A stretch of DNA of 10,772 nucleotides from Candolleomyces eurysporus (taxonomy: Eukaryota; Basidiomycota; Agaricomycetes; Agaricales; Psathyrellaceae): positions 1-10,772 of the forward strand of contig JANBPK010000361.1 in the NCBI GenBank assembly GCA_027579435.1, read 5' to 3'. The notes below the pieces were generated by a model. It did not search any database, was not told the DNA's origin, and was given only the letters and a program-made list of their open reading frames with translations. This document shows positions 1 through 8,359 of the stretch, in pieces; the first letter of the stretch is position 1, and every line of letters begins with the position of its first letter. Position numbers and translations under genes: made by a program.

Positions 1-541
1 ATCCCAGAAGGGGCGTGGCACGGACGAAAAAAAATCCCGCGCCAAAGCACCGAGAGAGCGACGAAGGGGGGGCGGCGGGGNAAAAGAATCCTTCCCGCAT
101 CTTGATGTATCCTTCGATCATTCCTTTTGACCCCGCGTCATCCCCCATATCAGGAAACGTTTCGGGGCAAAAGCGCGAACACGAGGCCGCAAAAGGGTAA
201 AAGGCGGCGTTGATCATCTTCCCACCGTGCCACTTGCGGCGAGCAATGTATCCGCAAAAGGCAGCATCTCTTCTCACCCCGGCCTCGTTGCACTCTCCGT
301 TCTCACAGAGCGTCCGTGTCGGCGCCGACCGCCGGCCAAACAGGTCATGGGTCCATCNCCGGCCCCCGGANACCCCTTCTCATCCCCGCCATTCCCCGAC
401 GCCGTGCGGGCACGCTCCGAGCCCTAGATCGTTCCTTTGTCGTCGGAGAGCCACTGCTGTTTCGGTGATGCCTCGAGGCTGCAGTGCGAGTTTAATAATG
501 CCTGGGCCGNGTAACCATTTCCTGTCAGATGACTGCATTCT
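1..541. other. GC-rich stretch without a recognisable gene
   Basis: This stretch has many runs of C and G and four single N bases (81, 358, 371, 510). Open frames of up to 134 codons exist, but they cross N positions, overlap one another in different frames and show no recognisable domain. I see no RNA gene or promoter that I can defend. Confidence 0.5.
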
Positions 542-981
542 GTGTGTTTGGATAGATTATCTGTCCTCCAAAGGGGAGGGAGGGGCGAGCGATCGTTCGG
601 AACACTGTCGATGATGACATTGCTGATTGTTCATTTCCGGTATCGGGAAGGCGCACGGACCGGAGCGCCTTCGCTTAGAGCGGACCAGGCCTCCAATCTC
701 CTCCGACTCGCCCTCTCTAGTGTGGCGGCTCATGACGTCCTTGCAAGCGCTGTGTCACCCAGGCCCCTCGTGCATGCCACCGTTCAGATGCCATCCATCG
801 ATTTTTTTTTTACCTTTCCTCCCGAAAATCGAAAATTTTCACCGCATTTTCACCCGAGTCGCATCGCTGCCTTGATGGTCTCCATCCAACCGTCGGCCAC
901 CCGAACTCCGCGACGTCGTCTTGTCTGTCCTCGGCAAGGCGGGGCGCTTAGTGATGCCGCTGACGGCTTTCATTCATCCTT

Positions 982-1009
982 ATTGTACCCGACCTATTGT
1001 ATCCGACCG
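982..1009. repeat. Two-copy 14-base tandem repeat
   Basis: ATTGTACCCGACCT (982-995) is followed directly by ATTGTATCCGACCG (996-1009). The two units differ at two positions. This is a small local duplication with no evident function. Confidence 0.6.
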
Positions 1010-1279
1010 ACGCTGTACAAGGCAAGTGTGGCCCAGACTGAAGAAACGGGGAGCCAACGAGGGAGTACAGGACACACTCTCCGCCATCACCGATTCCCAA
1101 GCCCTCGAGGCTCGACTTTCCTTACTTTCTTCATTACCTGACAAACATCACCACCCATGAGGCATGGCCCTCAAAAATAGCTTAATTTTCTACTCGACAA
1201 CAGAATTATCTCCTCGCAATCAAGCAACCNAAAAAGTATATATCCAGAGGCCACTCCCGGGGTCCCACCCTTTGACCGC

Positions 1280-1305
1280 CTCGTGTAGCGCCATTAGAAG
1301 CGCTA
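1280..1305 (+). repeat. Hairpin motif, copy 1
   Basis: CTCGTG is followed by the perfect inverted repeat TAGCGC (1286-1291) / GCGCTA (1300-1305), enclosing the 8-base loop CATTAGAA. The same flank, stem and AGAA loop end recur at 2382 and 4272 on the same strand. I do not recognise the element. It could be the hairpin end of a small non-autonomous transposon, a structured RNA or a protein-binding site. Confidence 0.65.
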
Positions 1306-1751
1306 AGTACGGGATCGGTGGAGGAAGAGGGGCGCCCAACACACATCCTCGGCGCAGCANCCCCCAAGAACCATGATCCCATTACCTACTACGAGACTCG
1401 CCGTTCCCGACTAGCGCCACCAACCGAAACACCTCGCAACTTCGCGTGAGTAAAGACGACTGCGGTCAACAACTGCATGATTCTGGTTTCGCCGTGGAGC
1501 CCCATCCCCCCGCTTCTTAGTTGCCAACATGCCTAGATCTCGCAAGACCGTCGCGGTCCGCATTAAGACTCATCAGCGGAGGCAGATCTGTCAAACAAAG
1601 TTGAGGTCATCTAAAGCTCTTATCGTGATATCTACGTAGCTTGGAGACTCGACCTCCCTTTCTTGGGATACTAGCCGACTACGAGTAACCAAGTTCCGAG
1701 AAGCTCAAGGTTAGGAACGATTTCACTCAAAACATAAGTTGCACGACTGAA

Positions 1752-2001
1752 ATGAACGTGTCCGCAATTCATTTGATAGCTATCAAGTCAAAGCACATGG
1801 CCATTGTGGCTATGGAGGTACGTATACACTATATCTCCCTGTCTCTTTCAATTGGTACGCTACGTCACGGAGATCCACGCTGCTGTCATGAACCCAAAGG
1901 CCCTCAAAGTCTGTTCATCATCCTTTCGTTCGTTCCTGAATACCCCCGAAATATTGAATACATTTGCCGATGACGAAAGGACTAGCCTCGTGTCGCAATA
2001 G
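1752..2001 (+). CDS. Possible two-exon small gene or exon pair, unrecognised
   Basis: An ATG at 1752 opens a frame that reaches a good splice donor, GTACGT, at 1818. A GT-AG intron at 1818-1872 (55 bases, the size of those in the DUF6533 gene) would join it in phase to a frame running to a TAG at 1999-2001, giving about 64 residues. The second part (IHAAVMNPKALK, then SFRSFLNTPEIL) reads like protein, but no family is recognised. No clear branch-point sequence lies close to the acceptor, so this is weak. It could be part of a longer intron-rich gene or chance. Confidence 0.2.
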
Positions 2002-2654
2002 TGGTCGCTACCTAGCTCTTCGTCTAACAAAGGCTGTGTGGACTCTCGCATCCCTTGCTTACTTCGGCTCTCGCGCTACGCGGGAAGCAACCCGCAGAAA
2101 TCATGGTTTTCCGGCACACTGCTTTAATACTGCTTTTATACCCTGTAGGGTCGATTCCTTGGCGAACGAGCTAGCACATGGTAGTCCGTGTAATCTTTCT
2201 CCATCCATGTTGTTTTCTGTGCAGGTAGGTACGCATGAGGCGAGCTCCAGCCAACGCCATTTGGCTACAGCCATGTGCATCAAGGCAGAAAAGTTGGGGA
2301 GAGGCTCTTCACAGGGTTTGTTTACCAAGAGCAATGAACACGTAGGCATGATGACCCAACGTTGGCCGTGACCCCATTCGGCTCGTGTAGCGCCCGAAGA
2401 AGCGCTGGTGGACGAAGCCGGTTTTGGATACGTGAGCTCCTCACCCAACGTGAGTATGGGGATGTGACGGAAACGCCCTACTCGGCCAAATTGGCCATTC
2501 CCTACTAAAGTCTTCTGCCGTTACTGCCTACCCGGCGTCGCTGACGATAGTACGAACTAGGCGATTTTTGCATTCAAGTGAGCAAAGCGGATGTGCAAGA
2601 AGACTGCGGCATCACTCCTTATCTTCTTCTCCCATTGATCGCTGAGCTCTCTAG
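2002..2654. other. No assignable gene; overlapping open frames on both strands
   Basis: A 135-codon + strand frame (1964-2371) and a 115-codon - strand frame (2101-2448) overlap almost completely, and neither shows a domain. The stretch also holds hairpin motif copy 2 and one half of a 15-base inverted pair (2571-2585). I cannot tell exon from chance here. Confidence 0.4.
2382..2407 (+). repeat. Hairpin motif, copy 2
   Basis: CTCGTG is followed by TAGCGC (2388-2393), the loop CCGAAGAA and GCGCTG (2402-2407). The final base turns the outermost stem pair into a G-T wobble; the other five pairs are intact. Compared with copies 1 and 3, changes fall in the front half of the loop and at this one stem base. 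An extra G precedes the motif, as in copy 3. Confidence 0.65.
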
Positions 2655-2786
2655 GGCTCCACCTTCACCGCCTTGGAGAAAGTTGCGACTCTGGAGAAGA
2701 CACATAGTACTCTCGTACAATTGGAAATCGGAGAACTGGATTCCGACTTCATTGGTACCCTAGACCGAGGAGTTACACGGCCATAC
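2655..2786 (+). CDS. Possible exon encoding a helical, coiled-coil-like segment
   Basis: This open frame begins directly after a TAG whose AG would serve as a splice acceptor, and it ends at a possible donor, GTATAA, at 2787. The translation has hydrophobic positions spaced like an amphipathic helix (TALEKVATLEKTHSTLVQLE) followed by an acidic stretch. It has no ATG, so it would have to be an internal exon. The next open frame (about 2830-3054, with HDSVFQASSTALRESILG) could follow after a 43-base intron in matching phase. No family is recognised and the branch-point signal is poor. Confidence 0.2.
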
Positions 2787-3054
2787 GTATAAGCGTTACT
2801 CCAAAGGCGAGAACAGAATAGAAATGAAGGGGAGAAGTAGAGAAGACGGAGTGTATGGAGGTGCAATGGAGACGCACGACTCAGTGTTTCAAGCGAGCTC
2901 CACCGCGCTACGTGAATCGATACTTGGTGTGCAGGCCCGCTGCTACATATCCAAAGGATCTATCGTGCTTCAGCGAGTCCTCGTACCAGAATACGTCCTC
3001 TGTTTCACGACCTGCAGGCACACAAAGAAAGCCATGACACGCCCTGGACGTTAA

Positions 3055-3401
3055 AAGCTGGCGTTTAAGAGCAATGTCCGTCTAAAATCGACCGTTTCCG
3101 GGGTTAAAATGTTGGAGTAACAACTGTCTTCATTTCCGGAGGCTCGGTGGACGTCACATTCCGTGACTGACTAATGAAACTTTGCCGGGTGAGCACAACG
3201 AGGTAGTCTCAATTTCCGTATTCTCTTCTTGATGAACCATGAAACTACACGACCGTAGAAGGCGAATTGATCGCAAGATTCGGTGCCATGGCGCGCGGTC
3301 AAACAGTCATACGTTGATTGATTGATCGCATCATCCAAAACTACTTAGACATAAATTGATTACCACCTCATCACGGTCGCACGACTCTGAGTCTCTGCTG
3401 A
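3055..3401. other. No recognisable feature
   Basis: Short interrupted frames only. A minor TTGA repeat (three units, starting at 3314) is present. I see no promoter, RNA gene or domain. Confidence 0.4.
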
Positions 3402-3656
3402 AGGCCCGATGGAAACGCCAGTCAGTCTGCTGGATATTCAGCGGATGCCGTTCTGATTTCTCCCCCGGAAGGTCGAGAACAGCGGAGGGATCGAGAACGG
3501 TACTCTGTCCCAACACCGCCATCACCTTCAACTCCTGATGCGTCGGGTTTGAGTAGGGATGTCGCAATTTCGAGTTATGCGAGCCTTATACTTTACAGCC
3601 TTCATTATTGTCCAAATAGCTGTCGGCCCCAACATGGGCAAGTTGCTCCAAGCTAG
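3402..3656 (+). CDS. Possible exon encoding a disordered Ser/Pro-rich tail
   Basis: An 84-codon open frame without a start codon. It begins just after a TGA and ends at TAG 3654-3656. Its first half reads as a plausible low-complexity tail (ISPPEGREQRRDRERYSVPT, then PPSPSTPDASG), like the C-terminal tails of many fungal membrane and regulatory proteins. The reading becomes less convincing after about 3550, where a GTAGGG donor occurs. Other frames are also open here, including a 78-codon - strand frame (3331-3567), so the assignment is uncertain. Confidence 0.2.
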   Translation, partial: RPDGNASQSAGYSADAVLISPPEGREQRRDRERYSVPTPPSPSTPDASGLSRDVAISSYASLILYSLHYCPNSCRPQHGQVAPS

Positions 3657-4566
3657 CCTCAAGTCCCGTTCAAGTGATCATGCTATTGTCGGCGCTTCTG
3701 TTTGAATACTTACTATGTTTTTGATCATATCCAACGGGTGGTCTAACTCCGAACGCTCGTTGCTTCTTCGCTTGTGCTCCCTTGTTTGTACATCACCTCC
3801 CGTAAGCACAAGTTCGTGTTACTCCCCAAAATGACCCGTATTCCAGAGCAGAGCTCTAGCCTCATCTTCAATGGGGTCTCACGATCATGTATCATGTATC
3901 TGCTCTCGTATCCCTCCAACATTAATCAACTTACCTAGGCTCTCGTGCTACACTGAGAATCTCATCTGATCCGTCTTTTCATATCCCGTGTGTCGCGCTT
4001 ACTGCCGGTGTCAACTACGCTGTGAACCAGCGATGTGACGAACTTGGAAGTGCAGAGAGCCTTGAATTGCCTGCAAAAGAAAGACTGTCTATTCGGACAC
4101 CTGGGAACTCGTACAGCCTTTCTCCATCGTCGTTCGTATTTCCGGTAAACGTAGTCGTCATCAACGGGGGGGCGCATGAAACAAACTACCACCAACACTA
4201 CCCAGCTCACAAGAAAAAGAGCGGGNTTTTTTTTACCAATCATGACCGTGACACCCGAGGTCCCTATCTAGCTCGTGTAGCGCCCGGAGAAGCGCTAGTA
4301 TACGTTTCAAAAAAGAAGACGTGGACCCTCGACTCGACGCAAGTATGGAGTTGGGATGGAAACATAGATATCTGCGTTCTTGGTGCTAATAATTCGCCGA
4401 ACCCCTCGCAGCGACTCCGAGCTCGGGTGAGTAACGTTGGCGTGCACAACTGCAGCATCCTGAATACGATTTCTTCATCGTACTACGAGATGCCAGGAAG
4501 CCCAGAGAAACTACGAGACCACCCTGCTTAGTGCTGAACAGAAGCATGAAAATGCTTGTTTGGAAG
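3657..4566. other. No assignable gene; one 169-codon open frame
   Basis: A + strand frame (4022-4531) is the longest in this stretch. It crosses an N at 4226 beside a run of eight T, so its frame is not reliable, and it shows no domain. A - strand frame over the same bases (3962-4243) contains a hydrophobic run but is otherwise nondescript. Other items are hairpin motif copy 3 (4272-4297), a 7-base tandem duplication of ATCATGT (3884-3897) and a short hairpin with a GAAA loop (4542-4557). Confidence 0.4.
4272..4297 (+). repeat. Hairpin motif, copy 3
   Basis: CTCGTG is followed by the perfect stem TAGCGC (4278-4283) / GCGCTA (4292-4297), enclosing the loop CCGGAGAA. It is near-identical to copies 1 and 2 over 26 bases, and the similarity fades quickly on both sides. 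It lies inside the 4022-4531 open frame, where it reads as ARVAPGEALV. Confidence 0.65.
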
Positions 4567-4623
4567 TATAAATAAGCCGGTGCACTCTTCAGATTCTTCT
4601 CTCATTAATTGCTCACTTGAATG
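4567..4623 (+). promoter_or_regulatory. TATA-box-like core promoter ahead of an ATG
   Basis: TATAAATA (4567-4574) is followed by a pyrimidine-rich stretch (4586-4602) and an ATG at 4621, a layout usual for compact fungal promoters. The sequence just before and including the ATG (4609-4623) recurs inverted at 2571-2585. The gene it would drive is not clear: a frame from 4621 closes after 12 codons unless spliced near GTGTGC at 4645. Confidence 0.35.
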
Positions 4624-5560
4624 GAAGATAGACGATACGCTAAGGTGTGCTCGACCTAACCCGTCGCAATTCGACAAGTCTTTCCACTTAAACTCTCTGC
4701 TTCACCACCTCTGAACGCGAAATGGAAGGAGTTACAGTGGGCCCGCGCTGTAAACACCAGCGAATAAGAACGAAGAATGCAAATTTCCTGAAACCGAAAT
4801 TTGTGTTTGGTTATTCGTGGATGTCGTGTACATTGAAAATGGACTGTTCTTGCGTTGGTATGCTCAAGTGACAGCCTTCTCCATATTCCGGAGGTTGGCA
4901 AGATAGACATGTACGTACGGTGAACGCCACACTACTTCACTCACTGACATCCAACCATCATTCCGCTTGAGTGGCCACTCCCGTAAAAAGGAATGGAGTA
5001 AACAATTGTGCAGGAGAGAATGGAACAGGCAATTGCTGTTCATTCAAGACAGCCAAGCATTTCAGGCACAGACACAGCTATTACACCCCATCGAGCTCTC
5101 CGGCCCCATGCTTTCCGTCCAAGAAGTAAAAACGAACGCACTCGACTAGAGCCTGGGAACTGGTATCATTGGTGTAGCTCGTTTTTGTACAGTGGCGGGT
5201 TCTCAGGTCTCAGACTTCGCCCCCAGAAGCTCAGTATGGACATTCTTGACGCGATGTTGTCTGTATTCACCGGCTAGCTACAAGGAGATACGTCGATGCT
5301 ATTCCCGTAAATGAAAGTGTGCGTGGCTTCCGGTGACGTTTACGGCAGATCTCTACCTCAGTCATTTCACCCAGCACCGAGATCTTAATCGAGTAAATAG
5401 ATGTTTTGCTTCTTACAGCTCCGAAGTGAGGTGCCGTAATCACGTCAGTCGTCGACACCTCCAAAAGAATTTTCATAGTCCAAGCTTGGTGCCCTTCCAG
5501 CCCAAGTTCGACATCAGATTATGTTTCAAATTTTGTTCTGCACATGCTATAGACGCATAG
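4624..5560 (+). other. Possible unrecognised intron-containing transcript
   Basis: Downstream of the TATA-like element there is at least one well-formed intron: donor GTACGT at 4911, branch-like CACTGACAT at about 4942-4950 and acceptor AG at 4970-4971 (61 bases). The neighbouring open frames (4967-5149 and 5008-5277) overlap in different frames and match no family I know. I cannot build a convincing protein, so this is only a pointer to where a gene might lie. Confidence 0.2.
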
Positions 5561-5907
5561 CCATGTTACGCACAAATTCCGTCGCGCAGCTTTCTACGTG
5601 TAAAAACCAAGCGACACGTCCTCCGTCCGGAGCTATGGGGAAAGTCTGAGATCTTGCATTCTCTTGCCCCTTAAGACGGGGTTCTTACATTCGTCATGAG
5701 TCACACCGCTCCTGATTCTGGGTGACTTTACCTCCGAGCCCCGGCTACCTTCACTAATCTAAGCAAGTAAGGAAAGTCAGAATGTGTACTGGTGATGATC
5801 TCGTTCAACGACAACTCCCACTGAATATCCCGACAACCATCAGCAAAGTCTGATACTTTCATTACTCCGAGTGTACGCATGCGTTGAGCCCTTGAAAGTC
5901 TCGCGCC
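5561..5907. other. Intergenic stretch upstream of the DUF6533 gene
   Basis: No open frame of note on either strand. This is presumably the upstream region of the gene that begins at 5995. I see no repeat or RNA gene. Confidence 0.45.
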
Positions 5908-5994
5908 TATAAGGCTCTGTGAGATAATTTATGGAGTCACGATCTCAATCTACTCTTTCTGTTCAGCTCCCCCGTCCACGTTGAAGATCCATCA
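5908..5994 (+). promoter_or_regulatory. Core promoter and short 5' leader of the DUF6533 gene
   Basis: TATAAG (5908-5913) lies 82 bases ahead of the chosen ATG. A CT-rich tract (about 5943-5975) follows at the distance where fungal transcription usually starts, which implies a leader of roughly 45-55 bases. The start-codon context is CATCAATGT. Confidence 0.5.
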
Positions 5995-7506
5995 ATGTCG
6001 GACACCGCGAATGTCAACTTTCAAGCTACCGTCGCCATGAGCTGGAATTACGTGGTGTGCATCTATGATATTCGTTTGCCTCCCGGTCATTCACCAGATA
6101 TGTGTCCTGCAAAGTGCATAACAGGTTCGTGCGTTTGGCTACGCGAGGAGTTTGGTTCATGGTTGATTCGAACGTCCAAAAGTGTCCATGTATACCCTTT
6201 TTGTACGTTGCCTCCAGCTCGTGCAATCAGCCTACGCTTTCCTGACTTTTTAACTGAGGCCTGCGACTATTTCGATACGTTGGAGGAAGAGGTAGCATAC
6301 AGCATCCACGAATTTCGTGACCATGGCAAAGCTAATTCTCACGTATAGGTGGCGTGCATCTGGCCGGAGAAGTGGCGATTGTCGAAAGTTCTATTCTTAC
6401 TGGGCAGATACGGGTTCCTAGTGCGAATGCTCCTCAACTTACTGTCCATATTTCCTACTGCAAATAGGATCTCGGATGGGGTGAGCCAAATTTTCTACCT
6501 AGCCACTGTCTTCCAAATACTGATAACGTNAAAAAGACGTGCGCCAGGATCCTTATTGCAGGGTATGGTCAGTAACAACCACTGTCATAGCAATTAACGG
6601 AGTAATAAATCCTTAGCTAGTGTCTGCCATACTTGTGAACTACGCTGCAACAGGTGACCAATCATTAAGCGCTCGGAACTAGCTTTAACAAAGCAATACC
6701 AGGGATTATGATCATGTGTCTTTATGCTATTTTGGGAGCTCAAAAATCTCATCGTTATCTCCTTGGAACTGTCTACTTCGTGCGTATCGCGCAATGAAAT
6801 GCTGATGTAGAATGACCCTCTAACTCCTCGATAGGTCTTCTTCACCGCCTCAGTCGTTTTCATGGGCATCGACGCCCACTTCTCGAGCTGTAAGTCAGCA
6901 ATTCTATCTTTCACAACATGGCCTATTCCAATCGATCGTTTCTATCCAGATGGTAACCTGGCGGTTTGGGGTGGCCACGGATACGTATGCGCGATTAAAC
7001 CTTACCATCCCATCTTCAAAAGGGTAGGTGTATGGATAACATTTTTAAGGGAGGCAGGTGGGTAGTTTTTGGGTCACACGGCATAATGGTCCCCTGCGAA
7101 ACGTTCTCATATACCGATTATTCAGCCACATCTCTACTCGTTGCATATGCCATGTACACGCAGCTTCGAGGACGGTCGGGATATTTCGCGAGGATTTTGT
7201 ACCGTCACGGAGGGGCCTATTACTCAATCGCGTGCAGTTAGTGATCAATTCACACAGTTCCAATGACTTCACTGACCGGAGATGCTCTTAAATTGATTGA
7301 TTTTAGTCCTAGGCTTATTGGCTACAATTTTCAAGAGCCATGGTACTTCTGAGCAGCAATATGCCACCTGGGTTATTGTATCGGCATCAGCGATCCTCCG
7401 TCCACTGTTGGCCAACCGGCTTCTTATCGAGATACACAATGAAGCGACCAATGGGAACAGGCGACGTGTGGCGGTCATCTCTCCCATAACATTTGTAGCT
7501 AGCTAG
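5995..7506 (+). CDS. Seven-transmembrane DUF6533 family protein, 12 exons
   Basis: This is an integral membrane protein of unknown function from a family greatly expanded in mushrooms and sometimes described as receptor-like. The exons I infer are 5995-6054, 6115-6124, 6183-6202, 6259-6291, 6349-6480, 6548-6562, 6617-6653, 6703-6779, 6835-6889, 6950-7057, 7126-7236 and 7307-7506. They total 858 bases, giving 285 residues with no internal stop. All eleven introns are GT-AG, 49-70 bases long, and several carry CTAAC/CTGAC-like branch points. The family signature DYFDTLEEEVACIWPEKW appears only after removing the 6292-6348 intron; KVLFLLGRYGFLV follows, then a conserved PYCR. Later helices include IMIMCLYAILGAQK, the RILYRHGGAYYSIACILG segment (formed across the 7237-7306 intron) and the last helix ending ILRPLLANRLLIEIHNE. 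Seven hydrophobic segments can be traced. The first three exons are the least certain. The tail after the last helix is short, ending FVAS. An N at 6530 falls inside an intron. Confidence 0.82.
6292..6348 (+). other. Diagnostic intron inside the DUF6533 signature
   Basis: This 57-base phase 0 intron has donor GTAGCA, branch-like GCTAAT at 6331 and acceptor TATAG. Removing it joins TLEEE to VACIWPEKW, recreating the family signature. That is the strongest single proof that the locus is a spliced gene rather than a set of chance open frames. Confidence 0.85.
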
Positions 7507-8359
7507 AGACGGTGTGAGGTACCTGGATGGTCTGTGTTATGAAGCACTGATAACCAACGTGTTGAACAGTCCAGTAAACGTTAGCGACTCACAATCTGCT
7601 TCGCATTCTTAGCTAAGAGACGGCATATGCCTGGGAACAGTAGTGGATGAGATTCTGGCACATGAGATAGGCCACGAGCAAGGCAGGTGACCGCCATCGA
7701 GTCTACTCCATGTGGATTTTAGAAAAGAAAAGTGAAAAACTTGACGCAACTGGTCCGTCCTACGTTTGACTCAATTGAATAATGGCACGTCATGCCGGGT
7801 AGTAACTCAAGATCGAAGAGCACAAGCTACTCGATCTTCTCCCTCTCATGCGAGGTTGACCAAGAGAAAAGAATGATGGTCACATGACAGAACCAAGCGC
7901 AGAGCTTCTACATCTTGTACTTGGTTAGTGGGCCGACACTGCGTGCGGCATGTACGAGGGTTTACATTTCATTCTGAGACCTTTTGGTCTGCATTGGTGG
8001 CCACTTACAGGGTAGAGAATTTGTTGATATGCGTGTCTATATATGATGGTTTAGGCGGTGAGCAGAGGTTCAGATGTCATTGGCAACTCAGAATCCAAGT
8101 TGAAATATCATGTAAGTTCAGGAAGGGTGTCTTCAATGTCCCACCACAGTCCCGTCAAATTAATGGTGTTGACGAGAAATAACTGGTAGCCTGACTCGGA
8201 GGCGAGCATCGAGCTTTCCGGAAGAGCAAGAGGGTTATTCAGGTCTGGCACCACATGTTATGCGCTTGCTCAGATCTGAGTTGCACCTGCGGCGAAGGCG
8301 GCCGAGAGTGAAAGACGAGGGGTCACCAGTGGGGATTACGTCGCGAGAGGCCGTTTTTG
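7507..8359. other. Intergenic stretch between the DUF6533 gene and the retroelement
   Basis: Presumably this begins with the 3' untranslated region of the upstream gene. I see no clear polyadenylation signal. An 84-codon + strand frame at 7928-8182 has no recognisable domain, and the - strand of the same bases does not continue the retroelement reading. No long terminal repeat, polypurine tract or flanking duplication is evident. Confidence 0.45.

Larger units (their letters stand above)
542..1751. other. No supported gene; weak open frames only
   Basis: The longest + strand open frame (542-1141, 199 codons) is rich in Arg, Ser and Pro, overlaps two other open frames and matches no family I know. 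A 36-residue basic frame at 1529-1639 starts with a normal ATG but is too short to judge. The stretch also holds a 14-base tandem repeat (982-1009) and the first copy of the hairpin motif (1280-1305), listed separately. Confidence 0.45.
81..6530. other. Eight isolated N bases, mostly beside homopolymer runs
   Basis: Single N bases occur at 81, 358, 371, 510, 1230, 1360, 4226 and 6530. Most touch or lie next to runs such as GGGG, AAAAA, CCCCC or eight T. This pattern fits ambiguous homopolymer calls, so single-base indels may remain elsewhere and frames near runs should be treated with care. None falls in the exons given for the DUF6533 gene. Confidence 0.7.

Noticed and set aside
542..1141. 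199-codon + strand open frame
   Set aside because: It overlaps other open frames, is Arg/Ser/Pro-rich in the way GC-rich noncoding DNA tends to be, and shows no domain or good start context.
2147..2157. GGGTCGATTCC resembling a tRNA B box
   Set aside because: The flanking T-arm stem is weak, and I found no matching D arm, anticodon arm or acceptor stem at the right distance.
1280..4297. The hairpin motif as a CRISPR-like array
   Set aside because: Only three copies with irregular spacing of 1.1 and 1.9 kb, in a eukaryotic context.
4272..4297. Helitron 3' end (hairpin then CTAG in the reverse orientation)
   Set aside because: On the reverse strand copy 3 has CTAG six bases after the hairpin, but copies 1 and 2 do not, so the terminal signature is not conserved.
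4022..4531. 169-codon + strand open frame as a real gene
   Set aside because: It crosses an N next to a run of eight T, so the frame is unreliable. No domain is recognised, and it is open on the opposite strand over part of the same bases.
5995..6348. 117-codon + strand open frame as an intact single-exon protein
   Set aside because: Reading through joins intron sequence to exons and destroys the DUF6533 signature; spliced phases explain the region better.
6594..6914. 106-codon - strand open frame
   Set aside because: It is a shadow of the DUF6533 gene's exons and introns on the + strand.
7928..8182. Continuation of the retroelement or a separate gene in the 84-codon frame
   Set aside because: Neither strand shows reverse transcriptase, RNase H, integrase or any other domain here, and no terminal repeat is visible.
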